Assembly (NCBI GenBank): GCA_036279295.1
Contig: DASUJK010000383.1
Span: 1-18,450 of the forward strand
Source of the DNA: DATEPR01 sp036279295
Lineage (GTDB): Bacteria > Actinomycetota > Actinomycetes > Mycobacteriales > Pseudonocardiaceae
Direction: 5' to 3'
Length of the DNA stretch: 18,450 nucleotides
Position numbers and translations under genes: made by a program. A model generated the notes under the pieces. The model was not told where the DNA came from. It did no database searches and worked only from the letters and a program-made list of their open reading frames with translations. Shown here piece by piece: positions 1-6,148 of the stretch; the first letter of the stretch is position 1, and every line of letters begins with the position of its first letter.

Positions 1-828
1 CTCGACCGCCGTCCGGCCCTGGGCCAGCCCGGCCAGGCCGGACGGCGTGCGCACGGCTGGGTCGAGGGGGTTCGTGCTGAACGCGGCGGTGGACGCGTCG
101 TCCGCGGTGAGCACGTGCACGGCGCTGCCGGCCTCACGCAACTGGGCCACCTGGTCGGCCAGCACGCCGGCCCACGGCGACCCCTCGGGCATGCGCAGCA
201 CCTGGAGCACGAGCACCTTGTCGTACCCGGCGGCCAGGTCGGCGTTCTCGGTCGACCGCATGCCGCCGTCCATGTACCGCGCGCCGTTGATCGTCACCGG
301 CGGCCACACGCCTGGCACCGCGCAGCTGGCGCCGACGGCGTCCACCAGGGACACCCCGGACTCCCGGTCGAAGACGACGAGGTCGCCGGTGGCCGTGTCC
401 ACGGCGGTGATCCGCACGGCCCGCTGCGGCCACTCGTGCACCGGCAGCCTGGCCAGCATCACCTCCCGGCGGGCCTCCTCGGGCACGGTCTCGGTGGACA
501 GCGCCAGCTCGCCCATCCTGCGCCGCAGGTCAGCCGGGTCGCCAGCGGCGGACAGCACCTCGACGAACCGGGTCATCATCGCCGGGATGTCCTGCGTCGG
601 GGTGAGCTCCGTGGTCTGCTGGGCCGGTTCGATCTGCCTGGCCAGCAGTTGCTCCAGCCGCCCGCCGCTGGCCACCTGGGCGGCCACCATCGAGCCTGCC
701 GACGTGCCGATCAGCAGGTCGGCGTCCAGCACGTCCACTCCGGACTCGGCCAGGCCGGCCAGAATGCCTGTCTCCCAGGCGATTCCGGCGACGCCGCCAC
801 CACCGAGCACCAACGCGCGAGTTGTCAA
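1..828 (-). CDS. Patatin-like phospholipase / serine esterase (partial, 3' end beyond window)
   Basis: The reading frame is open from a TTG start at 828 to the left edge (276 codons seen). It begins LTTRALVLGGGGVAGIAWET. Three patatin hallmarks are visible: the glycine-rich oxyanion loop GGGGVAG (residues 9-15), the nucleophile elbow G-T-S-A-G with Ser43, and the D-G-G motif with Asp187, which would complete the Ser/Asp dyad. The family (RssA/YchK-like) hydrolyses acyl esters of lipids; the real substrate cannot be told from sequence. There is no signal peptide, so it is probably cytoplasmic or membrane-associated. TTG is chosen because GAGGAG lies 6 nt upstream (835-840) and no ATG or GTG precedes the GGGG loop. 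It starts 21 bp after the endonuclease V stop, so the two are probably co-transcribed. The C-terminus is not in the window. Confidence 0.9.
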   Translation of the reverse strand, partial: MTTRALVLGGGGVAGIAWETGILAGLAESGVDVLDADLLIGTSAGSMVAAQVASGGRLEQLLARQIEPAQQTTELTPTQDIPAMMTRFVEVLSAAGDPADLRRRMGELALSTETVPEEARREVMLARLPVHEWPQRAVRITAVDTATGDLVVFDRESGVSLVDAVGASCAVPGVWPPVTINGARYMDGGMRSTENADLAAGYDKVLVLQVLRMPEGSPWAGVLADQVAQLREAGSAVHVLTADDASTAAFSTNPLDPAVRTPSGLAGLAQGRTAVE

Positions 829-849
829 GGGTCGCTCCTCTTAGTCAGC

Positions 850-1527
850 TTAATCAGCGCCGGCCAGTGCCTGCCGGCTGAGGTGGTCTGCCTGCCGGGT
901 CGTCTCGGGCAGCCGGTACCTCGGTGCCAGCCGCAGCACCTCGGTGCACGCGCGGTCGACGTCGATCCGGTGCCCCGGGGACACGAAAACCGGCCGAACG
1001 CCATTCTGGGTGCGCAGGGCGCTGCCCACCACATCACCGTCCAGGACCAGCGGTGTCCGGTCACCGCGGTGCTCACCTGGCGGGGCGTAACGGCCGAGCG
1101 GGGTCTTGGCCACGCCGACGGTCGGCAGCCCGGTGAGCACGCCGACGTGACAGGCAAGGCCGAACCGCCTCGGGTGCGCGATGCCCTGCCCGTCGCACAC
1201 CAGCAGGTCCGGTGTGACGGTCAGCCGGGCCAGCGCCTCGACCAGCGCGGGCAGCTCACGGAACGCGAACAGGCCGGGCACGTAGGGGAATCGGGACTCA
1301 CCGTGCACCACCACCGAGTCGACCACCCACAGTTCGGCCACATCCACCACGACGACGGCCGCGACCAGCCGATCACTGTCCGGCGCGTAGGACACGTCCA
1401 ACCCGGCGGCGGTACGCACGACAAGACCGTCCGGAGTGGTCGTGCTGACCAGCGGGCGCAGTTCCAGCTGGATTTCGGCGGCCCGCTCCGGTGTGGTCGG
1501 CCACTCGTGCGGCACGGCTACCCGCAC
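850..1527 (-). CDS. nfi: Endonuclease V (deoxyinosine 3' endonuclease)
   Basis: This 225-residue protein matches the usual length of EndoV (E. coli Nfi is 223). EndoV cuts the second phosphodiester bond 3' of deoxyinosine and starts repair of deaminated adenine. The three metal-binding acids appear at the expected spacing: Asp44 in AAGLDVSY, Glu91 in GLFAFRE and Asp112 in LLVCDGQG. The strand-separating wedge P-Y-V-P-G (81-85) is intact. The open frame reaches back to 2292, but sequence before 1527 is antisense to the DUF1707 gene. The GTG at 1527 has GAGGAGG about 5 nt upstream and gives the family-typical N-terminus. It is divergent from the DUF1707 gene (63-bp gap) and upstream of the patatin gene. 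An inosine-repair enzyme close to adenosine deaminase is probably coincidence. Confidence 0.95.
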   Translation of the reverse strand: MRVAVPHEWPTTPERAAEIQLELRPLVSTTTPDGLVVRTAAGLDVSYAPDSDRLVAAVVVVDVAELWVVDSVVVHGESRFPYVPGLFAFRELPALVEALARLTVTPDLLVCDGQGIAHPRRFGLACHVGVLTGLPTVGVAKTPLGRYAPPGEHRGDRTPLVLDGDVVGSALRTQNGVRPVFVSPGHRIDVDRACTEVLRLAPRYRLPETTRQADHLSRQALAGAD

Positions 1528-1577
1528 CCGATCCTCCTCGGCCTGCCGTTGTGCCCCATCAGACCGTACCGGGCCAC

Positions 1578-1583
1578 TAGACT
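1578..1583 (+). promoter_or_regulatory. -10 element of a probable leaderless promoter for the DUF1707 gene
   Basis: TAGACT fits the actinobacterial TANNNT -10 consensus and ends 7 nt before the GTG at 1591, so transcription should begin at or next to the start codon. There is no Shine-Dalgarno sequence before this GTG, which agrees with a leaderless mRNA. No convincing -35 is seen. The same hexamer occurs at the same kind of distance upstream of deoC. Confidence 0.6.
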
Positions 1584-1590
1584 GACCCGG

Positions 1591-2241
1591 GTGAGCGAGC
1601 AGCCGGTGGAGCGCCCCAAGCACCTGGACCTGCGGGCGTCGGACGCCGATCGAGAACGGGTCGCCAATGTGCTGCACCAGGCCGTTGGCGAGGGCAGGCT
1701 GACGATCGCGGAGCTGGACGAGCGGCTGCAGGGCGTCTACGCGGCCAAGACGCTCGGTGACCTCGTCCCGTTCACCGCCGATCTGCCGGTGTCGGGCGAG
1801 GCGGCGATGCCGGTCCAGGACACGCTGCCCAGCTCCCGGATCGGCGGCACCCCGACCGGCAGTGCGTCGATCGCCGTGCTGTCCGGGTTCAACCGGGAAG
1901 GCGAGTGGGTCGTGCCGAGGAACTACTCGGCGCTCGCGTTCATGGGTGGCGGCAGCCTCGACATGTCGCAGGCCCGGTTCGCCGAGCGCGAGACGACGAT
2001 CCAGGTGTTCGCGTTCATGGGCGGGATCGAGATCATCGTCCCGGACGACATCACGGTCCGGGTGAACGGCTTCGGCTTCATGGGTGGCTTCGATCACAAG
2101 GGTGCCCACGACGGGCCGCCCGGCGCTCCCGTGCTCACCATCAACGGCTTCGCGTTCATGGGCGGGGTCGACGTGCGGCCGCCCAAGCGCAAGGAACTCC
2201 GGCGGATCGAGCGCGACCAACAGCGCCGCCTGGAGAACTGA
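1591..2241 (+). CDS. DUF1707 protein with LiaF-like C-terminal repeats
   Basis: This 216-residue protein of unknown function starts at GTG. Residues about 10-62 form the DUF1707 (SHOCT-like) domain: D-L-R-A-S-D-A-D-R-E-R-V, then L-T-I-A-E-L-D-E-R, a short helical module common at the N-terminus of actinobacterial membrane-associated proteins. A low-complexity linker follows (about 63-95). The C-terminal half carries four F-M-G-G motifs at residues 117, 142, 163 and 189, each in a hydrophobic beta-strand context. This resembles the beta-solenoid of the LiaF/DUF2154 'cell-wall-active antibiotic response' family. The last 20 residues are highly charged (RPPKRKELRRIERDQQRR). No transmembrane segment or signal peptide is seen. 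A role in cell-envelope sensing is inferred from family only. The gene is probably leaderless and is followed by a dispersed hairpin repeat. Confidence 0.88.
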   Translation: MSEQPVERPKHLDLRASDADRERVANVLHQAVGEGRLTIAELDERLQGVYAAKTLGDLVPFTADLPVSGEAAMPVQDTLPSSRIGGTPTGSASIAVLSGFNREGEWVVPRNYSALAFMGGGSLDMSQARFAERETTIQVFAFMGGIEIIVPDDITVRVNGFGFMGGFDHKGAHDGPPGAPVLTINGFAFMGGVDVRPPKRKELRRIERDQQRRLEN

Positions 2242-2247
2242 CTCGGA

Positions 2248-2290
2248 CCTTGGCGCGCCAGCGGCGCGGGAGGCCAAGGAGCGAAGCGAC
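2248..2290 (+). repeat. Dispersed 43-bp hairpin repeat, copy 1
   Basis: It begins 6 bp after the DUF1707 stop codon. It matches the element at 9842-9884 (minus) at 39 of 43 positions by my count. It folds as CCTTGG + CGCGCC, loop AGC, GGCGCG, a GGAGG bulge, then CCAAGG, followed by an unpaired conserved tail GGAGCGAAGCGAC-like segment that overlaps the last stem bases. It has no T-tract, but its place suggests a role in 3'-end formation or mRNA stability. Confidence 0.75.
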
Positions 2291-2317
2291 ACATCAACCG
2301 TCGGGCCGCAAGCCTCC

Positions 2318-2323
2318 TAGACT
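2318..2323 (+). promoter_or_regulatory. -10 element of a probable leaderless promoter for deoC
   Basis: TAGACT ends 6 nt before the deoC ATG at 2330, and no Shine-Dalgarno sequence precedes that ATG. Together these indicate a leaderless transcript. I could not identify a -35. This separates the deoC operon from the DUF1707 gene, with the hairpin repeat lying between them. Confidence 0.6.
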
Positions 2324-2329
2324 GCACCT

Positions 2330-3295
2330 ATGGCTGCTCCATCGACCGCACCGCCGCTCCCGGCCGACCTGGCCGAGGTGACCCGCGACGAGTCGACCCT
2401 CCGTCGCTTCCTGTACGGCCTGCCTGGTGTGGACCAGGTCGGCGTCGAGCAACGGGCCGCCACCCTGGCCACCCGCAGCATCAAGAAGTCCGCCAAGCTC
2501 TGGGCGATCGACACCGCGATCAGCATGGTCGACCTGACCACCCTGGAGGGCGCGGACACCCCGGGCAAGGTGCGCTCGCTGGCCGCGAAGGCGAAACGAC
2601 CCGACCCCGACCACCCGGAGACCCCGCATGTCGCGGCCGTCTGTGTGTACCCGGACCTGGCCGGCATCGCGGTCGAGGCGCTGATCGGCAGCGGGGTCGA
2701 GGTGGCCAGCGTGGCAACGGCGTTCCCGTCCGGCCGCTCGGCCAGATCGGTGAAGCTGGCCGACGTGGCCGACGCCGTCGCGTCCGGGGCCGGCGAGGTG
2801 GACATGGTGATCGACCGGGGCGCGTTCCTGTCCGGCCGCTACGGCCTGGTCTACGACGAGATCGTCGAGGTCAAGGCGGCCTGCGGCGACGCGCATCTCA
2901 AGGTGATCCTGGAGACCGGCGAGCTGGCCACCTACGACAACGTGCGTCGGGCGTCCTGGCTGGCGCTGCTGGCCGGCGGCGACTTCATCAAGACCTCCAC
3001 CGGCAAGGTGTCCCCGGCGGCGACCCTGCCGGTCACGCACGTGATGCTCCAGGCGGTCCGCGACTGGTACGAGCGCACCGGCCACCACCGGGGTGTGAAG
3101 CCGGCGGGCGGCATCCGGACCAGCAAGGACGCGATCCGCTACCTCGTCGCCGTGCACGAGGTGGCGGGCGAGGCCTGGCTGTCGCCGAAGCTGTTCCGCT
3201 TCGGTGCCTCCAGCCTGCTCAACGACCTGGTGATGCAGCGACGGACCCAACTGGACGGCCACTACAGCGGCCCCGACTACGTGACGGTGGACTGA
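2330..3295 (+). CDS. deoC: Deoxyribose-phosphate aldolase
   Basis: This enzyme cleaves 2-deoxyribose-5-phosphate to acetaldehyde and glyceraldehyde-3-phosphate, the last step of deoxynucleoside catabolism. At 321 residues it belongs to the longer DERA class (E. coli DeoC is 259). The class I aldolase residues are all present: Asp158 in G-E-V-D-M-V, Schiff-base Lys221 in D-F-I-K-T-S-T-G-K and proton-relay Lys257 in G-V-K-P-A-G-G. These match E. coli Asp102, Lys167 and Lys201. The extra length is mostly an N-terminal extension of about 50 residues. The stop codon overlaps the next gene's start (TGATG), so the aldehyde dehydrogenase is translationally coupled. That fits removal of the acetaldehyde made here. 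The start ATG is supported by a leaderless -10 box. Confidence 0.97.
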   Translation: MAAPSTAPPLPADLAEVTRDESTLRRFLYGLPGVDQVGVEQRAATLATRSIKKSAKLWAIDTAISMVDLTTLEGADTPGKVRSLAAKAKRPDPDHPETPHVAAVCVYPDLAGIAVEALIGSGVEVASVATAFPSGRSARSVKLADVADAVASGAGEVDMVIDRGAFLSGRYGLVYDEIVEVKAACGDAHLKVILETGELATYDNVRRASWLALLAGGDFIKTSTGKVSPAATLPVTHVMLQAVRDWYERTGHHRGVKPAGGIRTSKDAIRYLVAVHEVAGEAWLSPKLFRFGASSLLNDLVMQRRTQLDGHYSGPDYVTVD

Positions 3296-4737
3296 TGGCG
3301 GACGAAAGGCTCTGGGACTACGCGCCTGCCCCGGAGAACCGGGACATCGCGAACCTCAAGCCCAGCTACCAGATGTTCGTCGACGGCCAGTTCGTCGACG
3401 GCACCGGTGACGCGCTGAAGACGATCAACCCGGCGACCGGCGAGGTGCTGGCCGAGGTCGGCACCGCGAGCCCCGCCGACGTGGACCGGGCCGTGAAGGC
3501 GGCCCGGCGCGCCTACGAGAAGGTGTGGGGCCGGATGCCCGGCGCGGAACGGGCCAAGTACCTGTTCCGGATCGCCAGGTTCATCGCGGAGCGGGCCAGG
3601 GAACTGGCCGTGCTGGAGAGCCTGGACAACGGCAAGCCGATCCGCGAGTCGCGGGACGTGGACGTCCCGACCGCGTCGGCGCACTTCTTCTACCACGCGG
3701 GCTGGGCGGACAAGCTGGGTTACGCGGGCTACGGCCCGGACCCGAGGCCGCTGGGCGTCGCCGGGCAGGTGATCCCGTGGAACTTCCCGCTGCTGATGGC
3801 CGCGTGGAAGATCGCGCCGGCACTGGCCTGCGGCAACACCGTGGTGCTCAAACCGGCTGAGACCACCCCGCTGACCGCGCTGGTGCTGGCCGAGATCTGC
3901 CAGCAGGCCGAGTTGCCGCCCGGTGTGGTGAACATCCTGGCCGGCGCGGGCAATGTCGGTGCCTCGCTGGTGAACCACCCCGACGTGGACAAGGTGGCCT
4001 TCACCGGTTCCACCGAGGTCGGCAAGCAGATCCAGTCCTCGCTGGCCGGCACCGGCCGCAAGCTGACCCTGGAACTGGGCGGCAAGGCGGCGAACATCGT
4101 GTTCGAGGACGCGCCGCTGGACCAGGCGGTCGAGGGCATCGTGAACGGCATCTTCTTCAACCAGGGCCACGTGTGCTGTGCCGGGTCGCGGCTGCTGGTC
4201 GCCGAGTCGGTGGCCGACGAGGTGCTGGCGAAGCTGCGGGCCAGGGTGACCACGCTGCGCGTCGGTGACCCGCTGGACAAGAACACGGATGTCGGCGCGA
4301 TCAACTCGGCCGAGCAGCTGGCCAAGATCAAGTCACTGGTCGAGATCGGCGACGACGAGGGCGCGGAGCGCTGGACCAGCCCGTGTCCGTTGCCGGACAA
4401 GGGTTTCTTCTTCGCACCGACGGTGTTCTCCGGGGTCAGCCAGGCTATGCGGATCGCCCGCGAGGAGATCTTCGGCCCGGTGCTGTCCGTGCTGACGTTC
4501 CGCACCCCGGACGAGGCGATCGCCAAGGCGAACAACACGCCCTACGGCCTGTCCGCCGGCGTGTGGACGGAGAAGGGCTCGCGGATCCTGTCCATGGCCA
4601 ACCGGCTGCGGGCCGGTGTGGTGTGGGCCAACACGTTCAACAGGTTCGATCCGGCGGCACCGTTCGGCGGATACCAGGAATCGGGCTTCGGTCGCGAGGG
4701 CGGCCGCGCGGGTCTGGAGGCCTACCTCGATGTCTGA
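3295..4737 (+). CDS. Aldehyde dehydrogenase (NAD(P)+-dependent)
   Basis: This 480-residue protein has the normal length of the ALDH superfamily, which oxidises aldehydes to carboxylic acids. Visible catalytic parts are Asn163 in I-P-W-N-F-P (oxyanion), Glu260 in L-E-L-G-G-K (general base) and Cys294 in N-Q-G-H-V-C-C-A-G-S-R (nucleophile; the first of the C-C pair aligns with Cys302 of ALDH2). The nucleotide-binding G-S-T-E-V-G-K is present, and the C-terminus has the usual F-G-G-Y-Q-E-S-G-F-G-R-E. The ATG overlaps the deoC stop by 1 nt. Acetaldehyde from DeoC is the likely substrate, which is inference from coupling. The next gene, a half-length ALDH homologue, starts 8 nt inside this gene's 3' end, so the two may form a complex. 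Confidence 0.95.
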   Translation: MADERLWDYAPAPENRDIANLKPSYQMFVDGQFVDGTGDALKTINPATGEVLAEVGTASPADVDRAVKAARRAYEKVWGRMPGAERAKYLFRIARFIAERARELAVLESLDNGKPIRESRDVDVPTASAHFFYHAGWADKLGYAGYGPDPRPLGVAGQVIPWNFPLLMAAWKIAPALACGNTVVLKPAETTPLTALVLAEICQQAELPPGVVNILAGAGNVGASLVNHPDVDKVAFTGSTEVGKQIQSSLAGTGRKLTLELGGKAANIVFEDAPLDQAVEGIVNGIFFNQGHVCCAGSRLLVAESVADEVLAKLRARVTTLRVGDPLDKNTDVGAINSAEQLAKIKSLVEIGDDEGAERWTSPCPLPDKGFFFAPTVFSGVSQAMRIAREEIFGPVLSVLTFRTPDEAIAKANNTPYGLSAGVWTEKGSRILSMANRLRAGVVWANTFNRFDPAAPFGGYQESGFGREGGRAGLEAYLDV

Positions 4738-5599
4738 CACGCGGGTCACCGTCGCGAAGACGTACAAGCTCTACATCGGCGGCGCGTTCCCACGCTCCGA
4801 GTCCGGCCGGTCCTACCAGGTGACCGACTCGCGGGGCGGATTCCTGGCCAACGCGGCGCAGGCGTCCCGCAAGGACGCCAGGGACTCGGTGGTGGCCGCG
4901 CGCAAGGCGTTCGGCGGCTGGTCCGGCGCCACGGCCTACAACCGTGGCCAGGTGCTGTACCGGGTCGCCGAGATGATGGAGGGCCGCCGGGAACAGTTCA
5001 TCGCGGACGTGCAGGCGTCCGAGGGTGTCCAGCTCCGCCGCGCACAGTCCTTTGTGGATGCCGCGATCGACAGGTGGGTCTGGTACGCGGGCTGGACGGA
5101 CAAGCTGGCCGCCGTGCTCGGCTCGTCGAACCCGGTGGCCGGGCCGTACTTCTCGTTCACGACGCCGGAACCGACCGGTGTGGTCGCGGTGTTCGCACCC
5201 CAGGCGTCCTCGCTGCTCGGCCTGGTCAGTGTGGTGGCACCGGTCCTGGCCGGTGGCAACACGTGTGTCGTGGTGGCCAGCCAGGACCGGCCGTTGCCGG
5301 CGATCACACTGTCCGAAGTGCTCGCCACGTCGGACGTACCCGGTGGTGTGGTGAACATGCTGACCGGCCGGACGGCCGAACTCGCGCCGTGGCTGGCCGC
5401 GCACGCGGACGTGAACGCACTGGACCTGGCCGGTGCGCCGGCCAGCCAGCGGGTCGAGCTGGAGCGGGCCGCTGCCGGCACGGTGAAGCGGGTACCGAGG
5501 GTGCCGGCCGCCGAGCCGGACTGGACACGGGCGCCGGACATCAGCAGGCTGCGCGCGTTTCTGGAGGCCAAGACGGTGTGGCACCCGATCGGAGTCTGA
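4730..5599 (+). CDS. Half-length aldehyde dehydrogenase-like protein, lacking the catalytic domain
   Basis: The protein has 289 residues against about 480 for the family. The N-terminal part reads K-T-Y-K-L-Y-I-G-G-A-F-P-R-S-E-S-G, then the usual ALDH helices, V-W-Y-A-G-W-T-D-K, T-G-V-V-A-V-F-A-P and V-L-A-G-G-N-T-C-V-V-V. The catalytic Asn motif (P-W-N-F-P) is replaced by A-P-Q-A-S-S-L. There is no E-L-G-G-K, and the Cys-containing domain is absent. The end (R-A-F-L-E-A-K-T-V-W-H-P-I-G-V) does resemble the extreme C-terminus of full ALDHs, so the middle seems to have been deleted rather than the gene cut off. Codon use matches its neighbours and the frame is intact, so it looks like a functional non-catalytic partner, not debris. 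The ATG at 4730 overlaps the previous gene by 8 nt. The open frame upstream of 4730 is a shadow of that gene. Confidence 0.85.
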   Translation: MSDTRVTVAKTYKLYIGGAFPRSESGRSYQVTDSRGGFLANAAQASRKDARDSVVAARKAFGGWSGATAYNRGQVLYRVAEMMEGRREQFIADVQASEGVQLRRAQSFVDAAIDRWVWYAGWTDKLAAVLGSSNPVAGPYFSFTTPEPTGVVAVFAPQASSLLGLVSVVAPVLAGGNTCVVVASQDRPLPAITLSEVLATSDVPGGVVNMLTGRTAELAPWLAAHADVNALDLAGAPASQRVELERAAAGTVKRVPRVPAAEPDWTRAPDISRLRAFLEAKTVWHPIGV

Positions 5600-5613
5600 A
5601 CGCGAGCGCTCGG

Positions 5614-5644
5614 TTGCACACCGATTCCTACTCTCCGGTAGGGT
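5614..5644 (+). promoter_or_regulatory. Putative sigma70-type promoter of the usp-cyclase pair
   Basis: TTGCAC (5614-5619) and TAGGGT (5639-5644) are separated by 19 nt, slightly longer than ideal. Transcription would start near 5651, giving a leader of about 36 nt that contains the GGAGGG ribosome-binding site at 5675-5680, 6 nt before the ATG. A similar TTGCAC -35 occurs in the MFS promoter. Confidence 0.5.
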
Positions 5645-5686
5645 AGCCCGACATCACCCGCGTCGGACTGCCCCGGAGGGACATCG

Positions 5687-6139
5687 ATGGGCGCATATCA
5701 GACGATCTTGGTCGGCACGGACGGGTCGGACTCCTCGCTGCGCGCGGTACGGAAGGCCGCTGAGCTGGCCGCCAACGCGGCGGCGAAGCTGGTGGTCGTC
5801 TGTGCGTATCACGCGGCGAGCGAGCGTGAGGTCGCATCGGCAGGTGACGCACTCGGCGAGGAGGCCTACCAGGTGGTCGGTTCCGCGCCCGCCGAGGCCA
5901 CCCTGCGCGACGCTGCCGACATCGCGGCCAAAGCCGGTGCCGCGGACGTGGTCACCAGCGCGATCGGCGGCGAGCCGGTGAAGACGCTCGTCCAGGCCGT
6001 CGAGGACCACAAGGTGGATCTGCTCGTCGTCGGCAACAGAGGCCTCAACACACTGGCCGGCCGACTGCTCGGTTCGGTGCCGTCGGACGTGTCCCGGCAC
6101 GCGCGCTGTGACGTACTGATCGTGCACACGGTTCGCTGA
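5687..6139 (+). CDS. Universal stress protein, similar to the mycobacterial cAMP-binding Usp (Rv1636 type)
   Basis: This 150-residue single-domain UspA protein starts MGAYQTILVGTDGSDSSLRA. It has the nucleotide-binding signature G-N-R-G-L-N-T-L-A-G-R-L-L-G-S-V near the C-terminus (G-2x-G-9x-G-S), so it should bind ATP or a related nucleotide. From memory it resembles M. tuberculosis Rv1636 / M. smegmatis MSMEG_3811 along most of its length. Those are reported to bind cAMP with high affinity. That makes its position 9 bp upstream of an adenylate cyclase notable. The start is firm: GGAGGG lies 6 nt before the ATG. No signal peptide is seen, so it is cytoplasmic. Alignment to Rv1636 was not run. 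Confidence 0.93.
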   Translation: MGAYQTILVGTDGSDSSLRAVRKAAELAANAAAKLVVVCAYHAASEREVASAGDALGEEAYQVVGSAPAEATLRDAADIAAKAGAADVVTSAIGGEPVKTLVQAVEDHKVDLLVVGNRGLNTLAGRLLGSVPSDVSRHARCDVLIVHTVR

Positions 6140-6148
6140 GAGATCCTG

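Noticed and set aside
115..1590. Long plus-strand open frame running from 115 into the DUF1707 gene
   Set aside because: It is antisense to the patatin and endonuclease V genes, is rich in H, G, R and Q with no recognisable domain, and a leaderless -10 box marks GTG 1591 as the real start.
1528..2292. N-terminal extension of endonuclease V up to 2292 on the minus strand
   Set aside because: It would add 255 residues antisense to the DUF1707 gene; EndoV is about 225 residues, and GTG 1527 has a good ribosome-binding site.
4616..4729. Upstream in-frame extension of the half-length ALDH gene
   Set aside because: These codons lie inside the full ALDH gene in another frame; ATG 4730 begins the ALDH-like sequence shortly after.
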